Shown: positions 43,165 to 45,840 of the stretch, piece by piece
Numbering within the stretch: the stretch's first letter is position 1
How the letters are laid out: every line of letters starts with the position of its first letter
NCBI GenBank assembly: GCA_020532085.1
Contig: JAJBAV010000023.1
Coordinates: forward strand, 1 to 45,840
DNA: 45,840 nucleotides
Reading direction: 5' to 3'
Source: Candidatus Cloacimonadota bacterium
Lineage (GTDB): Bacteria > Cloacimonadota > Cloacimonadia > Cloacimonadales > Cloacimonadaceae
Translations under genes and position numbers: made by a program
Notes under the pieces: model-generated
Database searches by the model: none
The model's input: the letters and a program-made list of their open reading frames with translations, nothing else
Told to the model about the DNA's origin: nothing

Positions 43165-43606
43165 CTCCATCGAGTTCCGCATCAAGCGGGACAACTGCAA
43201 AGAAGCCTATCTGAACGGCAAGACCGAACCCAGGGAGCTGGCGGTGATCTTCGGAGTATCTGACATCACCGTCCGCAAGTGGGTCAAGAACGGTAAGTGG
43301 GACGAGTTGTTCAAGGAAGAGCGTAAGCTCGACCACGAGATCAACTTGGCTCGCAAGAAAGCGCTCATCCAAGCGCTCCGGGAATATGCCAAGAACCCTG
43401 CCGATACTGCTTTGCAGAGCCTCGTAAGCCTAATCAAGCAGAACCAGAAAGACGCTGAGCCATCCAAGGAACTGAACGACTATATCGTCCGCTTCCTGGA
43501 TCAGGTGACCGACTTCATGATCGAGAAAGGGCACGAGACCTTGCTTAAGCAGTTCCAGGGCATCGTGATAGACCTGGCCGACTACTTGAGGACGAGAAAT
43601 GGATAG
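43157..43606 (+). CDS. Terminase small subunit-like protein
   Basis: The 149-aa protein has an N-terminal HTH (TEPRELAVIFGVSDITVRKWVKNGKW) typical of small terminase subunits, then a long charged helical part. The start at 43157 is set by the overlap with the previous gene; the reading frame extends upstream only as a shadow. Position before the large terminase supports the call. The small terminase would recognise phage DNA; in Mu-like phages packaging starts near the left end. Confidence 0.75.
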   Translation: MSNSIEFRIKRDNCKEAYLNGKTEPRELAVIFGVSDITVRKWVKNGKWDELFKEERKLDHEINLARKKALIQALREYAKNPADTALQSLVSLIKQNQKDAEPSKELNDYIVRFLDQVTDFMIEKGHETLLKQFQGIVIDLADYLRTRNG

Positions 43607-43733
43607 ATTTACAACCACGGACATGGTTGCCTCCAAGCCTACCCTCCAAACCCTCCAAACAGGGGAGTCGTCGCCTCCGGCTCCCCTGATCCTTCCGGCC
43701 TACCCTAAGCCTCCGGACACAGGTTATGTCTAA
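43599..43733 (+). CDS. Possible 44-aa proline-rich coupling ORF
   Basis: A short ORF starts at an ATG overlapping the end of the small-terminase-like gene by eight bases and ends eight bases into the large terminase gene. It is rich in Pro, Thr and Ser. It bridges a 119-bp gap in an otherwise overlapping operon, and the terminase has only a weak ribosome site of its own. It may therefore mainly serve translational coupling. No family recognised. Confidence 0.4.
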   Translation: MDRFTTTDMVASKPTLQTLQTGESSPPAPLILPAYPKPPDTGYV

Positions 43734-45279
43734 GAAGTTTATTCAGCGACATAACAAGGCACTGGCGGAGATCGCATCAAAAACGATCTCCGTCTTGCCT
43801 TTTATAGACGATAATCCTGAAGCCAAGACTGATAGGATCAGGCGTACCACCGGAGAGGGTTGGGATGCCTTCTCGTTCTTCTGCCATACCTATTTCCCGC
43901 ATATCTTCCCACTACCTTTTTGCCCAGCACATGAGACTATGTTCGATGAGACTGATAATGGCTCAGGCATCATCGGAATCACAGGCTTTCGTGGACTGGG
44001 CAAAACGGTACTCATGGGAGTGGTCTATCCCATCTGGAGGATCATCCGAGGTGAGAGATACGTGATCCATACTGCCGCAGACGTAGATCTGGCACAGGAG
44101 CGTACAGCCTTCACCTTGCATGAACTGCAGAACAATAAGCGGCTCACAATGGACTATCCAGAGCTGCAGCCTGTGGATGCCTTTGATCTGGATTTCTATC
44201 TCAAGAACAAGGCAAGGATACGAGCCAGGAGTATCAAGCAGAGCCATCGTGGAACTATCAATCCCAAGACTGCCAAGCGACCCGGACTGATCGTCTGCGA
44301 TGATATCGATAAAGAAGAGAACATGGGTAACCAGTCCATCGGTAAGAGGCGTATGGAGAAGATCACCCAGGAGCTTGCCGGAGCACTCTCCCCGGAGGGA
44401 AATGGTAAGATCGTCTGGCTCGGTAACCTGGTACACCCTAATTACTCCATCTGCCAGTATCAGGATCTCATACTAGGCGATTTACGAGCAGATAATCCAG
44501 AATTAGACGTTACCTACCAGATTGCATTAAAGACGCACCAAAAGGCGATATTGCGCTTCTCTCTCGAAGATATGCATGGCAAGTCCATCTGGGAAGAGCA
44601 ATATCCTACTGCCACTTTGCCAAATCTGCGAGCCAAGTTCGGCCATACCGGTTATCAGAGGGAGATGCTTGGACAGCCCGTGATCGAAGGGAACATCTTC
44701 AAGAACCACTGGTTCACCAAGTATAGAACCTTATCTGAGCCATCCCAGATGAAGCGAGTCTGGCTCTATGCCGATCCTGCCTGGGGAGAGAAGGGCTGTT
44801 ACAAGGCTGTCATCTCCATTGGCTATGATGGTAATCGTTTCTACGTGCTTCATGTCTGGATACGTCAGACAGAGAATACCAAGTTCTTCAGATACTACTA
44901 TGATGCCTATCAGGAGTTGGATCGTATCTACAGAGTGAAAGCCAGAGCTGCTTGTGAAACTACCTACGGACAAGGCAGAATCCTTGCCGACTTTGATCGG
45001 TGGGCACAAGATAATCATTTGCAACCCATCAGTCATAGAATCAAGCGCATTGATAACAAAGACAACAAGAATCTGCGCATCGAGAGAACCGAGACAATTA
45101 TCGAGACAGCTAAGGTGCTCTTTCCGGAAGGTCAAGATACACCAACCCTGATATCCCAGTTCCTCACTTATCCTGATGGCTATATCGATGGCTGTGATGC
45201 ACTGGCAGGATGCTTGGAACGTTTCTCGGAATATGATATTGGAAGGAATAGAGTCAAGGTTAGGAGATTCAGCTTCTAA
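43726..45279 (+). CDS. Phage terminase large subunit
   Basis: The 517-aa protein is the packaging motor ATPase and nuclease. Walker A is GFRGLGKT (87-94) and Walker B is GLIVCDD (187-193). The C-terminal RNase H-like nuclease has Asp350 (YADPAWG), a Glu near 411 (CETTYGQG) and Asp491 (GCDALAG). The length is normal, so it is complete. The stop overlaps the next start (TAATG). It resembles Mu gp28-type and related Terminase_6 proteins. Confidence 0.92.
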   Translation: MSKKFIQRHNKALAEIASKTISVLPFIDDNPEAKTDRIRRTTGEGWDAFSFFCHTYFPHIFPLPFCPAHETMFDETDNGSGIIGITGFRGLGKTVLMGVVYPIWRIIRGERYVIHTAADVDLAQERTAFTLHELQNNKRLTMDYPELQPVDAFDLDFYLKNKARIRARSIKQSHRGTINPKTAKRPGLIVCDDIDKEENMGNQSIGKRRMEKITQELAGALSPEGNGKIVWLGNLVHPNYSICQYQDLILGDLRADNPELDVTYQIALKTHQKAILRFSLEDMHGKSIWEEQYPTATLPNLRAKFGHTGYQREMLGQPVIEGNIFKNHWFTKYRTLSEPSQMKRVWLYADPAWGEKGCYKAVISIGYDGNRFYVLHVWIRQTENTKFFRYYYDAYQELDRIYRVKARAACETTYGQGRILADFDRWAQDNHLQPISHRIKRIDNKDNKNLRIERTETIIETAKVLFPEGQDTPTLISQFLTYPDGYIDGCDALAGCLERFSEYDIGRNRVKVRRFSF

Positions 45280-45728
45280 TGAACTACTATGATCAGCTCA
45301 TGCTTGAGTACTACCGGGTCCTCAACAATGCCTGGAAGACCGAGATCAGAGATGCTACACGGCTTGCCATCCAGATGCTGAGTGATATGCCCAGAGCCGA
45401 GAAGCTTAGCCAGAACTCCATAGATAAGCTTACGGGCATCATCAATACCCAGTTGGGAGATGACTTCGCAGCACTGGTCAATGAGCCCACCAAAGCGATA
45501 ATAGACCGCTGTGTGCGGCTTGGACTCAAAGACACGCAGGTGCAAGCCCCAACCAAGACCAGCATCGGACTCTGGGGCATCGAAGATCAGCATCTCTCCT
45601 CCACCATCCAGAAGCAGCAACTGTTCTGGATTGGCAATCACTTCGAAGCGGATGTCAGACAGAACTTCGCAGACACCCTCTCCAAAGCCATCGAGCAAGG
45701 ATATACCAAAGAGAAGACCTTTGCGTAA
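45279..45728 (+). CDS. Minor head protein-like ORF, prematurely ended
   Basis: The 149-aa product begins like a phage head-morphogenesis protein (helical; FEADVRQNFADTLSKAIEQGYTKE). It stops at TAA 45726-45728 in the middle of what looks like a continuing helix. Family members are usually several hundred residues. No frame after the stop continues the pattern, and DnaA boxes follow at once. A frameshift, a true truncation or a chimeric contig end could explain this. In Mu the portal gene comes between terminase and this protein; here it is absent or swapped. Confidence 0.55.
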   Translation: MNYYDQLMLEYYRVLNNAWKTEIRDATRLAIQMLSDMPRAEKLSQNSIDKLTGIINTQLGDDFAALVNEPTKAIIDRCVRLGLKDTQVQAPTKTSIGLWGIEDQHLSSTIQKQQLFWIGNHFEADVRQNFADTLSKAIEQGYTKEKTFA

Positions 45729-45765
45729 TACCAAATAGTCCAGCTTTCCAGGATCTACTTTGTAG

Positions 45766-45825
45766 TTATCCACAATTTTTTCAAATATTCTCAACATGAA
45801 CCCTGAAAAAGCTCAGTTATCCACA
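45766..45825. promoter_or_regulatory. Two perfect DnaA boxes
   Basis: TTATCCACA occurs at 45766-45774 and 45817-45825, both in the same direction and 51 bp apart, in AT-rich DNA at the very end of the window. This is the DnaA box consensus. It could be part of an origin, or a chance pair at a contig end. Confidence 0.5.
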
Positions 45826-45840
45826 CATTTTGCGCTTTTT

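Larger units (their letters stand above)
36541..45840 (+). mobile_element. Mu-like transposable prophage, left portion
   Basis: The gene order (leftward repressor, then rightward DDE transposase, MuB ATPase, GemA-like, DUF3164-like, terminase, head gene) is that of Mu-family phages. The left boundary is placed at a TG (36541) next to the first ACTTGGACA site; this is approximate. GC is visibly lower than in the host genes. The right end, with portal, tail and lysis genes, is not in the window. No target duplication can be checked because only one end is present. Confidence 0.85.

Noticed and set aside
45276-45797. 173-aa minus-strand ORF at the end
   Set aside because: Covers the head-protein gene in antisense; no family pattern or conserved start, though its upstream end overlaps a DnaA box.

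Overview
The window reads as a chromosome segment of a GC-rich, anaerobe-type Gram-negative bacterium. Several very large secreted proteins are built from fibronectin-III-like, choice-of-anchor/MAM-like, CARDB-like and FlgD-like C-terminal modules, and the intergenic DNA is full of repeats. This style is typical of Candidatus Cloacimonadota and related FCB lineages. The assignment is an inference from protein style; no rRNA or other marker gene is present to confirm it.

Layout. Bases 1-2030 are gene-free and repeat-rich: a REP pair, a nested inverted repeat, a 41-bp-arm hairpin built from 11-bp iterations, and a ~185-bp tandem mosaic repeat. Bases 2034-19080 hold three giant or large secreted proteins (610, 1854 and 1684 aa), each closed by a clear rho-independent terminator. 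A first REP-associated tyrosine transposase (RAYT) lies among them in its own palindrome family. Bases 19140-21430 are a second RAYT inside a different palindrome family, arranged as pairs with an exact 78-bp offset. Bases 21435-27233 carry housekeeping genes on the minus strand: fusA, then STAS, REC-HATPase and prmC as a tightly overlapping unit, then murA beyond a repeat insertion. Bases 27808-33992 encode two more secreted proteins, one with a FlgD-like/type A sorting tail. A tRNA-Lys(CTT) follows at 34202-34277. Bases 34393-36539 hold two tandem paralogous secreted proteins of unknown function.

From about 36541 to the end lies the left part of a Mu-like transposable prophage with lower GC. 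Its order is left-end binding sites, a leftward LexA/CI-type repressor, a 74-bp dyad operator region, a separate small HTH protein, a DDE transposase (MuA-like), MuB ATPase, a winged-helix-like protein, a GemA-like protein, a DUF3164-like protein, an HTH protein, a small-terminase-like protein, a 44-aa ORF, the large terminase and a truncated minor-head-like protein. Most of these genes overlap or abut, as in one early/middle operon. The undecanucleotide TGTCCAAGTCC occurs nine times exactly, only in the left end and just upstream of the transposase, and is the best candidate for the transposase/enhancer binding site. The last ~110 bases hold two perfect DnaA boxes immediately after the head-protein ORF stops early.

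The most interesting signals are four. First, the two RAYT/REP systems show compensatory stem changes around a constant ACG-GGGA-CGT core. Second, the Mu-like phage appears to have its transposase split and its binding sites embedded in an ORF. Third, a ~180-aa module is shared by the giant secreted proteins. Fourth, there are the odd hairpins near the left edge.
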